A stretch of DNA of 64,000 bases from Calliopum simillimum (Eukaryota > Arthropoda > Insecta > Diptera > Lauxaniidae): NCBI GenBank assembly GCA_951812925.1, contig OX638368.1, forward strand, positions 119,683,309 through 119,747,308. The letters run 5' to 3'. The first letter of the stretch is position 1, and the number at the start of each line of letters is the position of its first letter. Shown one piece after another: positions 13,301-22,837 of this stretch. The notes under the pieces are model-generated. The model made no database searches, had not been told where the DNA came from, and saw nothing but the letters and a program-made list of their open reading frames with translations. The position numbers and the translations under genes are program-made.

Positions 13301-16300
13301 TAAGATCGAATAAAATCATAGTGAAAATAGCAATTTACATAAAATTAACGAGTTGACAAGGAAAATCAAACCAGAACAAACGGTGTACAATGCATAACCT
13401 GAAATTGCTTCAAATACTTAGAGATTGTTGACATGATTTCATGCAATACGAAAAGAGATCGTGTGAGCAATAAGCTTATTTGCTTTCACCATTGCGCAAA
13501 AGAATATTAAGAACGTTATTAGCAAACTAACGCATAACTCAGAACAAGTTCAATTTGATCTACATTATCCTCGTATCTTGACAAAATTTAATACTTAAAT
13601 TTTTTTCCCGATTTTTTGACTTTGGCGGCCATGTAAGTATGAAATAGGTCCTATTAACATACTCTTTTATAATTTTTTTTTTTATTTTGCGTTCCTTGCC
13701 AAATTGCCTTTAATTCGGTGGTACATTTGTCATACCCTACACCCAGGGTATATTCACTTTGTCTTTCCGTTTGTAACGCAGAGAAGGAGGCGTGGCAGGT
13801 ATGGAAAAGTCTATATAATCAGCGTCATCTCTTGAGTGGTGCGTGGAAATACATATTTTGGGAAAACTAAGCAATATAATTCAATGAAATTTGGTACTCT
13901 ACCCCCGTCGTCAAAGTTAGCTCGAGGGATTGAAAATGAACAAAATCGGTCAACGGAGAAGCCTGCCGCCCATACAAATAATATGTTCAAAACGCAACAT
14001 TAGGAGCATTATTTGCAAGCAAAATACACATAATTACTAGGGATAGCAAATACAAGCTCTGAGCAAAAACAAGGCGCATTCGGGATAGAAGGCGTGGCAC
14101 CTCACATATAAGCAAAAGCTGCAAAATGCTCTATTGAAAGCGTTTTTTGAGATAGTCCAACCAAATTTCATGTGGAGTGGAAAACCTGTATGATGTGCCG
14201 GCTGTACAGATTGCTCTTGAAAAGTATTTTTTCTGACCTCAAATTAAAGAATTAGTAAGACAAATGTGACACCAAATTAAAGGAAATTTAACGAGAACTC
14301 CAAAAAAATTTATAAAATGGTACTTTAATACGGCCTTTTTCATACGCAAATGTCCGCCAAAGTCTAGAAACATAAAAAAATTAAAATATCAACTATAAAG
14401 TTCCAAATCTTTGCAAAATCCTTTTAAACTCTAAACACCTCCCTTCTGCTTCGTAACTTTATGCAATACACCCTACATATAATACAAAACCATTTCATTC
14501 TGATGCACCATAAGTACTCGCAAATGGTTTCTATAAGATAACTAGGTCAGTGTTTATTTTGTGCGAAACCTGACCAGCCTTATAAATGTTACATTGTCTG
14601 ATTTTGTGTAATTTGTTAATTTTATGGCAATTTAACACTAAAAAAACCATAATGTAATAATGAAAAATATTCTAATCTAATTTATGAACAAACCATAAAA
14701 CCAAGCAATTAAATCTATTTTAAAACACTTTATTTGCAGTCATTGTTTAGACCATTGCCACCATTACGTTTTGGAAATTATGACATTCCATTTGAGGGAC
14801 CAGCAACTGTGACCAACAATGGTCACTCGAGTAAGTTATTATAAAATAATTAATGCAACAAAACATATACTTATTGAAAAAAACAGTTAGTATGACAATA
14901 CCCCCAACTCGAAGTAGTAGACAACCCTTTGTTACTGGTGGCATGATGCGCAGTATTTATGAAGCGCAAAGTTTGCATTTCCATTGGGGATCAAAAGGCG
15001 TAAAGGGATCAGAACACAAGATAAATGATCGTAAGTTTGATGTCGAAATGCATATTGTACATAAAAACGTGAAATATCCAACACAAGAGGAAGCGGTAGA
15101 GCATAAGGATGGCTTAGCTGTTTTGGGCATAATGTTCAGAATTGTTACGGTAAGTACGTTTCATAATTCCCTTGATTTGTATAACTTATTTTCAGAAAAC
15201 TTTTTTGTATTGAAGTAATGGAGAGTGGGTTTACCCGGAAGAACAAAGTACTTTTGAATGACAACATTTTTTAAGACTATAGATCGCGCATCATTTATTT
15301 TGTTAAAACATCGTTTCTTTTGAAACCCAAACAAAACACAACAAACCGAAAAGATGAGAGAACTTTTTCAATTTCATTCAATAAATCTAAAATGGAGTTG
15401 AGATTTCTCGACCGGTCATCTTTCGCCAGAACTCAAAACTTTTGTAATGAAATAAACTTCCAATAACATAAATTTTTTTTAACTGTTTGTTGGTTCGGAA
15501 AAAATTTGCATGAAATTTGAACTTTGGAACAGTTCTTTCTGAAGGTTAACTTTTTTTAATATGGCAATACTGCGCGAGCGATAAAAGTTGGTTCCGTGAT
15601 TTTCGAAAACCGAAAATTTTTTTAGAGTTCTGGTTCCGTTGGGAATAGTTCTGGAGTTCTTTCACAAAATTTGAAATAGTTCTGCGAAATTGCGCCAAAA
15701 ATCGGGGGTGTACCGTTTTTTGCCCAATGCCATGTTTTTCACTTAGAGGGGTTCTGATAACATTTTTGAGCTCACAAGAAAGAGTTCTGGAGTTCTTTAT
15801 GCTTTTTTTTTTTTGGTGAACAAAATTTTTTAGAAAAAAATGTTTTATAAAAAAGTTTCTTACAACAAAAAAGTTTTGATTACAGTTCTGGATAGTGCTC
15901 GAAGAGTTCTGAAGAAAATTCTAGTGACATTTTTTCGAAATATTTTTACTTTTCATTCAATTGAAAAATCAAAAAAAAAAAAAAAAAAATCGGTTTTTTT
16001 TTAAGTATCCGGAAATGATAATTTTACCGTTAAGGAGCTCTGATTGGAGTTTTAGGTTGCGCTCAAAGAGTTCTACAGAAAATATTAGGTAAAATTCTTG
16101 AACTTTTAATTTTAATCGAAATATTAGAAAAAATTTTCGGTTTTTTAGTAAGTATCCGAAAAGGACTTTTCGTAGAGGATTTCTGATTGGAGTTCCGGAT
16201 AGGGCACAAAGAGTTTTGAAGAAAATCCTATCGACATTTTTCCGAAACATTTGTTCTTTTCATTTTTATCGAAAAATCAAAAAAATTTTCGGTTCCGAAA

Positions 16301-17426
16301 ATGTATCCGTATCGTAGAGAAGTTCTGACTGGAGTTCTAGGTTGCGCTCGAAGAGTTCTAAAGAAAATATTAAGTAAAATTTTTGCAAAATATTTGTCGC
16401 TAGCATTTTCTTTAGAACTCTTCGAGCACTATCCAAATCTGTAATAAAAACTTTTTTTTCGTTAGAAACTTTTTTCTGAAAAATTTTTTCACCAAAAAAA
16501 AAAGTATAAAAGATTCCAGGATTATTTTTTGTGAGCTCAAAAATCTTATCGGAACCTATCCGATTTTTGGTCCAATTTCGCAGAACTACTTATTTCGAAT
16601 TTTGTGAAAGAACTCCAGAACTATTCCCAACGGACTCAGAACTCTAAAAAAATGTTGTGGTTTTCGAAAACCACGGAGCCAACTTCATGAGTCTGTTTTA
16701 GTTCATGAAATTTTTTTGATCTTGTGGCTCACTCAAATTACGATTTAGCAATATGTGTTCTGATAAATGCTTTGCGCGCTCCGGGCATCGGTGATATCCA
16801 GTTGCTTTAATCTCATGCACTTTCTCAATAGTCTCTTTTCTCAGTTTGCACAACATTTTAGTCGTTTTTTTAACTAAAAACTTTATAATAAAAAAAACAA
16901 TTATTTAATCTTCAGAATCCTGATCGCTTTTATCCAGGCTTAAACAAAATCTTCAATGTGCTTCCAATGCTAAGGGAATATCATTCGGAGACAACAATCA
17001 ATGGTCAATTGACTTTAGGACAGTTTTTAGGTGATCTAAATACAAAGAATTTTTTCACCTATAGCGGTAAGTAAAATTATATATTTGTTCTTTTAATTAA
17101 AATGCATGATTCAAAATATATTTTTACATGAAAGGCTCACTAACGACGCCACCTTGCTCTGAAGCGGTAATTTGGAATGTATTTCCGGAGCCACTTCCTG
17201 TTGGATACTCACAAGTAGGAATAATTTTATATAAATAAAAATATGTTAAATAACTTACATTTATTTTTGATTGTCTTTAATGATGTAGATTAAAAAATTC
17301 TGGAATATTTTGGACTCACATGGAGATCTACTTTTGGATAACTTTAGACCATTGCAGGCACGTGAAAATCGTCCAGTATATTATCGGTCTACAGCAATTG
17401 TAAATCCAGTATTTTTCCCACAATAA
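1334..17426 (+). CDS. Secreted alpha-carbonic anhydrase, tandem copy A (7 coding exons)
   Basis: Predicted to hydrate CO2 to bicarbonate outside the cell. Exons: 1334-1397, 13071-13222, 14740-14830, 14887-15149, 16916-17066, 17135-17214, 17289-17426; every junction is GT-AG and the frame is continuous, giving 312 residues. Exon 1 encodes a hydrophobic signal peptide (core FLFLLPLAF). The zinc ligands are H133 and H135 (LHFHWG) and H158 (EMHIVH). The proton-shuttle equivalent is H101 (NNGHS), the gatekeeper pair is E145 and T244 (SLTTPPC), and C58/C248 match the disulfide of extracellular family members. The residue equivalent to Gln92 is Ser131. A Ser/Thr-rich linker follows the signal peptide. 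Intron 1 is 11.7 kb and full of transposons; intron 4 holds a foldback element. An AATAAA lies at 17600-17605. Family assignment is very secure; orthology to a named fly gene was not attempted. Confidence 0.93.
1867..1975. repeat. Small hairpin MITE (109 bp)
   Basis: The left arm starts GGGGGTTATCGTGAATCAAT and returns as its near-perfect reverse complement ending at 1975. The arms are about 41 bases with a loop of about 27, and TAT lies outside both ends. It is non-coding and sits in intron 1 of gene A. Superfamily unknown. Confidence 0.7.
2207..3385 (-). mobile_element. Complete but dead mariner element
   Basis: 26-bp terminal inverted repeats (2207-2232 and 3360-3385, two mismatches, core GGGCCTAACAAAAGTTCGCT) sit directly inside TA dinucleotides, the mariner target duplication. 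The - strand holds a transposase in pieces. The N-terminal helix-turn-helix part (2798-3226) has WCRRFQTGHF and EDELREGRPKS followed by a TNDEVWF-type first catalytic block. Downstream, after a frameshift, comes HHDNAPAHT. The last motif reads YSPGLAQ, so the third catalytic Asp is Gly, and a stop follows at once. Length (1179 bp) is near normal for mariner, but frameshifts and the lost Asp mean it cannot make active enzyme. Confidence 0.9.
3930..4740. repeat. Degenerate AT-rich tandem-like repeat
   Basis: Variants of CACTACCACTAAATTTAAT and TTTCATTGAATTTAATGAAA recur irregularly over about 800 bases in intron 1 of gene A. No clean period can be read by eye and there is no coding potential. 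Confidence 0.4.
5354..5709. repeat. Palindromic CAGGGTG-ended element
   Basis: The left end (CAGGGTGTATTGTAAAATG) and right end (reverse complement CAGGGTGTGTTGCATAAAG) are inverted repeats that continue inwards for at least 45 bases, including AACGAAGCTT. It is non-coding. Related arm sequence recurs at 12030-12550 and 13560-14475, so this is a family with at least three members in intron 1 and intron 2 of gene A. Confidence 0.65.
6028..7235 (+). pseudogene. Gypsy/Ty3-type gag remnant split by a LINE
   Basis: The frame from about 6028 to 6369 reads like the gag domain of Ty3/gypsy (mag-like) LTR retrotransposons: NWRMFWQNFEMF, then VAVFLNAIGSDAVELFHSF and a FEEFCKPKCNEVYESFIF block. After an inserted LINE fragment (6372-7104) the same protein resumes (DSIILGTND, MEKAVDLARSAEIC), with one stop. 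No LTRs, protease or polymerase are visible, so this is an old fragment. It lies on the + strand inside intron 1 of carbonic anhydrase gene A. Confidence 0.75.
6372..7104 (+). mobile_element. 5'-truncated RTE-like LINE fragment
   Basis: Encodes the end of a reverse transcriptase: GLKINVSKTKSMKLNA, FTYLGSIISMDGGAKEDINS, SVLLYGCETWLVTEQL, and, after a frame change, the GRPKTNWK-type basic C-terminus. It ends in AGGAGTTAATGGAGAA and a short CATA run, as do the other copies at 40188-40568, 48976-50276 and (reverse) 55864-56021. It starts just after the YADD motif, so it is a dead 5' truncation. It interrupts the gag remnant. Confidence 0.85.
7387..7649. mobile_element. PIF/Harbinger-type MITE, short copy
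   Basis: Terminal inverted repeats of about 26 bases start CTGCCATACCTAAATTGGAG at both ends, flanked by TAA on each side (7384-7386 and 7650-7652). A 3-bp TWA duplication is the PIF/Harbinger signature. It is 263 bp and non-coding. The interior includes the uninterrupted site GGTATGGCGCTTG (about 7581-7593). In the second family copy (48893-51768) that site carries another element. Confidence 0.8.
8001..8518. repeat. Palindromic element with its own nested MITE
   Basis: Ends are inverted: GAGCCGGCAATACTAAAAGT at left and its reverse complement at right, with arms of at least 75 bases. The arms run GTGCCGTCATCGCGGATTC, then a block including GGTAGTTTACACTAA. The left arm is broken by a 133-bp MITE at 8073-8205 and then resumes as GACGAATAAGAAAAGCTTGG; the right arm carries the unbroken version. 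Non-coding. Confidence 0.75.
8073..8205. mobile_element. 133-bp Harbinger-like MITE
   Basis: Almost a perfect palindrome: GTGCTGGTTCACACGACAAA at the left and GAGCTGGTTCACACGACAAA in reverse at the right, each followed by sequence containing GGGCGATAGTACT. TAA lies on both sides (8070-8072, 8206-8208). The opposite arm of the host palindrome keeps the empty site CACTAAGACG, which proves both the borders and the TAA duplication. Confidence 0.8.
9790..10330 (-). pseudogene. C-terminal part of a hAT-type transposase, broken
   Basis: Reading the - strand, RIINYILCLSGSTASAEKVF leads into MNKMWSTQKTQL and AILTSKVNWNMSCLEFYSFI. This is the pattern of the hAT dimerisation region (CLPGS.ASAERVFS...W...KN.L....AIL..K.N...CxEFY). 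Upstream (10122-10307) a further stretch about aligned with it (MWRDIDVAMRHLD) has stops and frame changes. It lies in intron 1 of gene A. Probably part of the same old element as 11030-11281. Confidence 0.7.
10656..11013. mobile_element. Long-TIR palindromic MITE with GC-rich core
   Basis: The ends TGTCTATACGGGGGGACTCG and their reverse complement are perfect for at least 34 bases, then pair on through repeated CGTACGCGAAAACTC units and GAAATCCAGTGAAG. The core (10740-10890) has CGGCCTGCGGCCGCAG and GGCGGCCTTCGGCCGCGG, strikingly GC-rich in this AT-rich DNA. It is non-coding, with no convincing target duplication. It separates two parts of the hAT remnant. Confidence 0.75.
11030..11281 (-). 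pseudogene. N-terminal fragment of the hAT-like protein (BED-like)
   Basis: From an ATG at 11279-11281 the - strand reads MPKNKCI, then KKKYPFLEMTKTKSDVWCKK and, in another frame, AVVQHIDGLKYT. This resembles the BED-type zinc-finger start of hAT-like proteins, with only part of the Cys/His pattern visible. It then reads QNDNGATPKRSK; the same block appears in inverted orientation at about 10453-10505, so the locus was also rearranged. Broken by the MITE at 10656-11013. Confidence 0.5.
12030..12550. repeat. Palindromic repeat of the CAGGGTG family, worn copy
   Basis: The left half contains TAGCTAATTGTATGAGCTTTC and AAGAGGATTTGGCAAAGTTCT in spirit, mirrored in the right half by AGAACTTTGCAAAATCTTCT and AGAAAGCTCATACAATTAAC. 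The right edge AGAAGCTTCGTTAACT matches the inner arm of the element at 5354-5709. The extreme ends are not preserved. Non-coding, intron 1 of gene A. Confidence 0.6.
13560..14475. repeat. Third CAGGGTG-family palindrome, interrupted
   Basis: The right border reads CGTAACTTTATGCAATACACC, as in the element at 5354-5709. The arms at 13610-13728 and 14228-14460 are inverted copies (CCTTTAATTCGGTGGTAC versus its complement region). They are separated by a copy of the CCCTACACCC repeat at 13729-14227. It fills most of intron 2 of gene A. Confidence 0.55.
13729..14227. repeat. CCCTACACCCAGGG repeat, copy 1
   Basis: Begins ATACCCTACACCCAGGGTAT, itself a small hairpin, then TTCACTTTGTCTTTCCGTTTG, GGAGGCGTGGCAGGTATGG and GAAAGCGTTTTTTGAGATAG. 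The same order is seen at 22838-23878 and, reversed, at 43746-44240. This copy lacks the far end. Non-coding. Confidence 0.65.
15585..16685. repeat. 1.1-kb foldback element in intron 4 of gene A
   Basis: The ends AAGTTGGTTCCGTGATTTTC and the reverse complement of GAAAACCACGGAGCCAACTT mark inverted arms of about 350 bases (with GAACTCCAGAACTATTCCCA and its complement). The middle (about 15890-16400) holds about four diverged, roughly 130-base direct repeats around GAGTTCT.AAGAAAAT. No coding region. It accounts for most of the 1.77-kb intron. Confidence 0.75.
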
Positions 17427-17654
17427 TTGTTAATATATAATGCAAGCAAATGTTTGGAATCCTGAAGGATTAGAGTCATATTTTTGGCTGCATATGTATG
17501 AGTGTGTGCCTTTAAAAATTTATTCGTATGCTATTTATTTATTTATATAATTTATTTTTAAGATAAGTATTATTACAATTATATTATGACTAAAAATATA
17601 ATAAAACTAATTAAAACTAGTAAAATTTATTTCGATACGAAAAAAATAAGAAAA

Positions 17655-19670
17655 ATTTACGTGTCATTGAAAAATCTCTCTTTTACAAAGAATTTACTCT
17701 TGCTACTTTTATTGATATAGAAGGAGCTTTCAACAATATTTTTCCTAGTGCTATTATTACGGCACTAAGACGCATTGGCACAGAAACATGTGTTCTACTT
17801 ATGGTTAAAAACATGCTCCTGAACAGAACGATTTCGTCTGAATTAGGAGGAATATCACTTTCCAGATCAGTATCAATGGGTACACCACAGGGTGGTGTTA
17901 TATTCCCACTGCTTTGGGTTCTTGTTGTAGATGATTTGCTACGAATCATAAGACGACAGGGGGTCAAGGTGGTAGCTTATGCTGATGATATTCTTTTACT
18001 TGTGTCTGGTCGTGACTTAAATATTTTAAGTGACATAATGTCTCAAGCCCTTTAAAACATTACATTGTGGACCACAGAGTGTGGGTTGAGCATTAATGCT
18101 CAAAAAACGGATCTTGTGGTGTTCACGAATAAACATAAAATACCAAATTTTCGGCCTCCAACACTTAATAACGTTCGTTTGCTTCCTAAAGAAAGTGCCA
18201 AATATCTAGGCGTAATCCTCGATAGAAAATTGTCTTGGAAAATGAATATAGAAGAAAGGGCACGAAAAGCATGCATTGCATTTTACACGTGCAAAAGAAT
18301 GTTTAACAAATCTTGGGGCCTTAAGCCAAAAGTAGTTTTGTGGATGTATAAGGCCATCATTAGGCCAATTCTGACCTATGGAATTCTTGTCTGGTGGAAA
18401 GCCTTAAGCAAGCAAACCTTTTTGGCAATTTTATCAAAAGTTCAAAGAATGGCTGGTATAGGAGTTAGCGGAGCTGTTAACACTGTGCCTTCAGATGCTC
18501 TCAACGCTTTGCTTCATTTGGAGCCCCTTGATATTTACGCTAAAGGAGTTGCAGCAAAAGGTGCCATCAGGTTGAAGGATTTGGGCTTCTGGAAGTCGAA
18601 ACCTTATGGCCATGGCAGTATTTTTGCACAATTCCCTGGTTGTGATATTGACAATGGGACTGATTACATCAATCCCACTTTAACGTTCTCAACCAACTTT
18701 CAAGTGAAAATACCTGAAAGAAACGGTTGGACTCCGATTCTGAATTCCAAAGAAATATACACTGACGGCTCGAAAATGGAGTCTGGTGTAGGTGCTGCGG
18801 TCTTTTCCAAAGACTTGAATAGCAGCGAGTCTTTTGCTTTACCCCGTTACTGCAGTGTATTTCAAGCGGAAATTCTGACTGTGTGGAAGACATGCCAAAT
18901 TATTAAACCCAAAATTAATGAATGTTGTGACACATTTGTTATTTACGTTGATAGCCAGGCAGCCATTAGGGCCCTTGGGTCCAATATTACTAAGTCTCGT
19001 TTAGTCCTTAGCTGCAGGAAATCCCTATGTGAAGTAGGGCAGCTATGCAATCTTACAATATGTTGGGTTCCTGGACACAGTAATTTCGTTGGTAATGAAA
19101 ATGCTGATGAACTTGCTAGGAAAGGGTCTTTAACTGACATAATTTCTGAAACCTATATTATGAAACCACTTGCATTGATAAGAGCCAACATTGACTCTAA
19201 ATGTATTTTGTGGGCTAATTTTAGGTGGTCAAACTTAACTACATGTGTTACGTCGAGGGCGATATGGCCACTGTATGACGCTAACAGAACACGTAGAATT
19301 ATTTCATTAGATAGACAAAGTCTCAGAACTTTAATTGGTGTCATTACAGGGCACTATTTTATAGGCAGACACGCTTCTAGACTGGGCCTTACTGACGTAG
19401 GAGATCTTTGTAGAAGTTGTAAAGATTCTGACGTCGAAGAGTCCATTTTTCATTTCCTTTGCGAATGCCCAGCGTTGGCTAACCGACGTTACAAGGTGTT
19501 CGAAAGTCACTTCTTCGACTCTCTTGAAGGTATAGCTCATAAGAGTCCCAAATGGTTCACATAGGTTAACAACGAAGTTATATATCGGGGATACAATGGG
19601 CCTAATCGCGGCCTAAGTTATGATGGCAACAGCCATCTCCCGCGCTAACCTAACCTAACCTAACCTACAT
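17655..19670 (+). mobile_element. 5'-truncated LINE with RT and RNase H (Loa/I-like)
   Basis: One frame runs from about 17660 to the stop at 19562-19564, broken only by TAA at 18053-18055. The 5' part is a reverse transcriptase (FTLATFIDIEGAFNN, SMGTPQGGVIFPLLW, VAYADDILLL). The following 499-residue section has the RT thumb (AKYLGVILDRKLSWK) and then an RNase H domain: YTDGSKMESGVGAAVF, FQAEIL, YVDSQAAIRAL and WVPGHSNFVGNENADELA, giving the full D-E-D-D set. A Cys/His block near the end (CRSCKDSD...HFLCECPAL) is typical of these LINEs. It ends in CTAACCTAACCTAACC. RNase H and GTPQGG point to the Loa/I/R1 group. The endonuclease and ORF1 are missing. It lies about 50 bases past the poly(A) signal of gene A. 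Confidence 0.88.
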
Positions 19671-20483
19671 GTCCACCGTACACTATCTAATCCGAGGCAT
19701 TTTTGCAAAGCTATTAAGAAATATTTTTTAAAATAGTTCAAATGGAATAATCGAAATACTTCCTTAAGAAAAATTTAATGCCTTTTTGCATGCTTTAATA
19801 TTCTGACATTAAGGTGGTGCATTAGGGTGGTAGGAACTGAGATCTGGTGGGTCAGCACTAGAACGGGGCACTTGCTGTTAATGACCTCTGGAGCAACAAA
19901 AAAAAGAGGTCTCTTTAACTATTCTACCGACTTCAGTTAAATCAACTGCGAACTTCTGAAAATATTTTAATTTTTTGACATTGAATGTTAATTTAAAAGG
20001 TTTGAAAATTCACATTTTTTCTTTTCTCCAATTTACGAATCTGTGTTTTTTTATCCCATCAGGATTCTAAGATATCTTTGCTTCAAAGTGCAAAAATCGA
20101 TGTCATAAGTCATATCACACTTATGTACAGTCAATAATCTTAAATTTTTACCAATGACATCGGAAAACCATAATCTTCCTCATTAAACGTTCTCACTTGG
20201 AGACAACGTAGTATAGTTAAAGAATACTATAAAGTTCGCGCCATATCCCTAGTGGAATCTCATTGCTGTTTTCGTTTTACAAATACTAACAAATCAACCA
20301 GCAAGATCGTACAACAAAGTCAAAAAATGGAAAAAATGTAAGTAATTTATTGGCACAAGTTTACTTTAGCTACGCTAGTCAGTTTTCTTTTTTAAAGCTA
20401 GTAGCGTTTTAGGGATAAAAAATAAAAATTTTATCAAAGAGTGTAGTTGAAGTTCGAAAAAGATTTTAGTTTAAAGCTGAATA
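19671..20483. other. Intergenic stretch, nothing recognised
   Basis: AT-rich spacer between carbonic anhydrase genes A and B, with no frame showing coding character and no clear repeat structure. Confidence 0.4.
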
Positions 20484-20721
20484 TATCGATACCTTAGAGC
20501 GCTATAATATTATCTAATTTTTTTTTGTTTCAAACTCAAAAGGAAATTTTGAAACAGTGATTATTTTTAAGCTATTATTTTTACATATAAAGTTCATTTC
20601 TACAGTCTCTAATGTATTTTCTAAAACTCGCATAAGAAGCCCATCACGAACGCATGACTATAAATATCCCACAATTTCCAGCAAGTGGTGGTAGGATTAT
20701 AGCGCTCTAAGGTATCGATAA
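20484..20721. mobile_element. MITE with 25-bp inverted ends
   Basis: Left TATCGATACCTTAGAGCGCT and right AGCGCTCTAAGGTATCGATA are perfect inverted repeats bounding about 238 non-coding bases. The ends carry the ATCGAT palindrome. The target duplication is not clear. Confidence 0.65.
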
Positions 20722-22837
20722 CTTCATTCTATTTCAACTTTTGTATCGTTCCACTTTAACACTTCTTTCATGTCCTCTTCAGTGTACTACCTCTTAGTGG
20801 TGGAAGATCGGTGAACTAAATCATTCTTTATGAACCGAAAGACAATAAAAATTCATCCTGTATTTCGCAAAATTTCCATATGCCCCGCAGGTCTTATGTG
20901 TCCTGTACAGCAACTTGAAATTTAGAGAGCGAAAAAAACGGCGTTTTTCGAGCTTCAACCTCAATTTGAAAATTTTTAGCTTTTTTAAAATTTTAAAAAT
21001 TTTTTTCTTGCTATACGGGCTTATAAGATAGACCTTACGACTTTTGAAACCTGATAAAAATCTGCATATTCAAAAAAATTCTTATAATTGGCCCACAAAA
21101 AGCAAAGTTATGAAAATTTTTTAGAACCCTTCATTTTATTTAAAACTTGAAATCAAATCCCAATATTTTTGTAATATGAAACACAGTTCAAGAAAAACGG
21201 TTTCGGACAAAATAAAAAATACGTGTCCTTTCATCTCGCTTGAAGTATCATGCCAAAAAGTTTCATGGCGATCTGTAATGGCGGGCCTGAAGGTCGATTC
21301 GTACTCACATATGTTGAATCTGTCATATTTGGATTCAGCGATCTCAAAAATCCCCAAAAAATCACATTGCACTTAATGCAATTGCAAATTAATGGTAAAG
21401 AAAAGATAACACCGTTACTAGGCTATTTTTTAATACTTCTATGTAAATTTCTCGATAAAAATAAATTTTGTAATGCAATATTACAAAATGCAATTAGTTG
21501 AAGACAATATTTCTCCAAAGCTAATTTATTTTTTATAACTCCTAAAGGAGCCATCACCAAGTACATTCGTCAAATGGCAAACATTTTTACGATAAGAAAA
21601 AAATATTCTCCGATATAGAACTTTTTCCAAGGTTAAATTTTAGCTGTAAGCACTGGCATTGCAACGGTGGGATTAAGAACACGATTTAAGATATTAAAAC
21701 CAACACAGGGCGAAGAAAAAATGCATAACTTGCGTTGCCAAATGAGTTTCTACCACGTTCGTGAGTATTTTTACTACGTTTCGTTGCTGATTTGAATTTA
21801 ACAATGCTCCAATGTCAGATTTGTATGGTGCGTTGCTAAATCAATCACGAACATGGTTGAAAATTATTTAGCAACGCTGGTTGTCAAGCGTTGTTAAATC
21901 CAAATTGTCTCTTTCAAGAGGATCTGGGAAACAACAGTCCATGAATTATGTATGCACCCTGCCGCGATAAAACGCATTAATCACACGACAAGGACTGGAT
22001 TCATGTTTTGTTTTGGAAAGAGGCTCCACTATAGATCTTTAAGTTCCCGGTGTAACTCATGCACTTAGTTTTAATAATAATACTACATATAAGGTGCAAT
22101 TTGGCATGAGATCCCTGTAACATTTTTAGTTTTATTAGTAGTTGCTGGATCCGATATATCCCTGCGCTTGATTGCAGAAAACGCTTTTTTTTAAGCATAT
22201 GAAACACATCCAGGCAGTAGTGTAGTTCATTTTTGCCAACGGCACCGAAAAGTCCTAATCTTCCTTTTTGTACCTTGTACTACATTTTCACCGGTAATTT
22301 ACGGCTATTTCGAGATTTATTTCTAAATCTCGGCGTAAATCATGTGATTTACCATACAAAAATAGATCAATTTCTGACGAGATTTATTTCAAATCTGCTT
22401 ATAAATTCCAGTAGGTCTACCGATTTTGGCTATTTTTGACCAAATGGCACCCCTTAACTTTTACAGTTGGCATTTAATGTCACTAAAATATAGAATATAA
22501 ATATGAAGAAGTCGGAGTCGGAATGGAATCAAAAATTATGTGGTAACTCGCGTTACTATCAATTTTTAGACCAATACAAGGGGCCTTTTCTAGTTCATAG
22601 GTACAAAAATTAAAATTGGGTCAAAATACAAGAATAATAAAGAACTACTTCAGGCTTTTATGCACAGGAACCAAAACTAAATCAAAATTTAGTAATTGTT
22701 TAACTAGGTCTATTATATCGCGATTGCAATTATTTATGGTTTTAATACAGATTGTATATTATCACCACAACTATTACTGTCACCACCAGATTCATAACTT
22801 TCCTCGCAGAAGTACCGTTTTATTTTTATGCCCGTTT
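20722..22837. other. Intergenic stretch between genes A and B
   Basis: No gene recognised. Around 21720-21910 the word CGTTGCTAAAT and its complement recur several times in both orientations, suggesting a worn palindromic element. Otherwise low-complexity AT-rich DNA. Confidence 0.35.

Noticed and set aside
14853..15218. 121-codon open frame as a separate gene
   Set aside because: It is exon 4 of carbonic anhydrase gene A read through its flanking introns. The true borders are 14887-15149.
19646..19670. CCTAACCTAACCTAACC run resembling the insect TTAGG telomere repeat
   Set aside because: It is about four units long, lies directly at the 3' end of a LINE, and flies lack TTAGG telomeres. It is the tail of the LINE.
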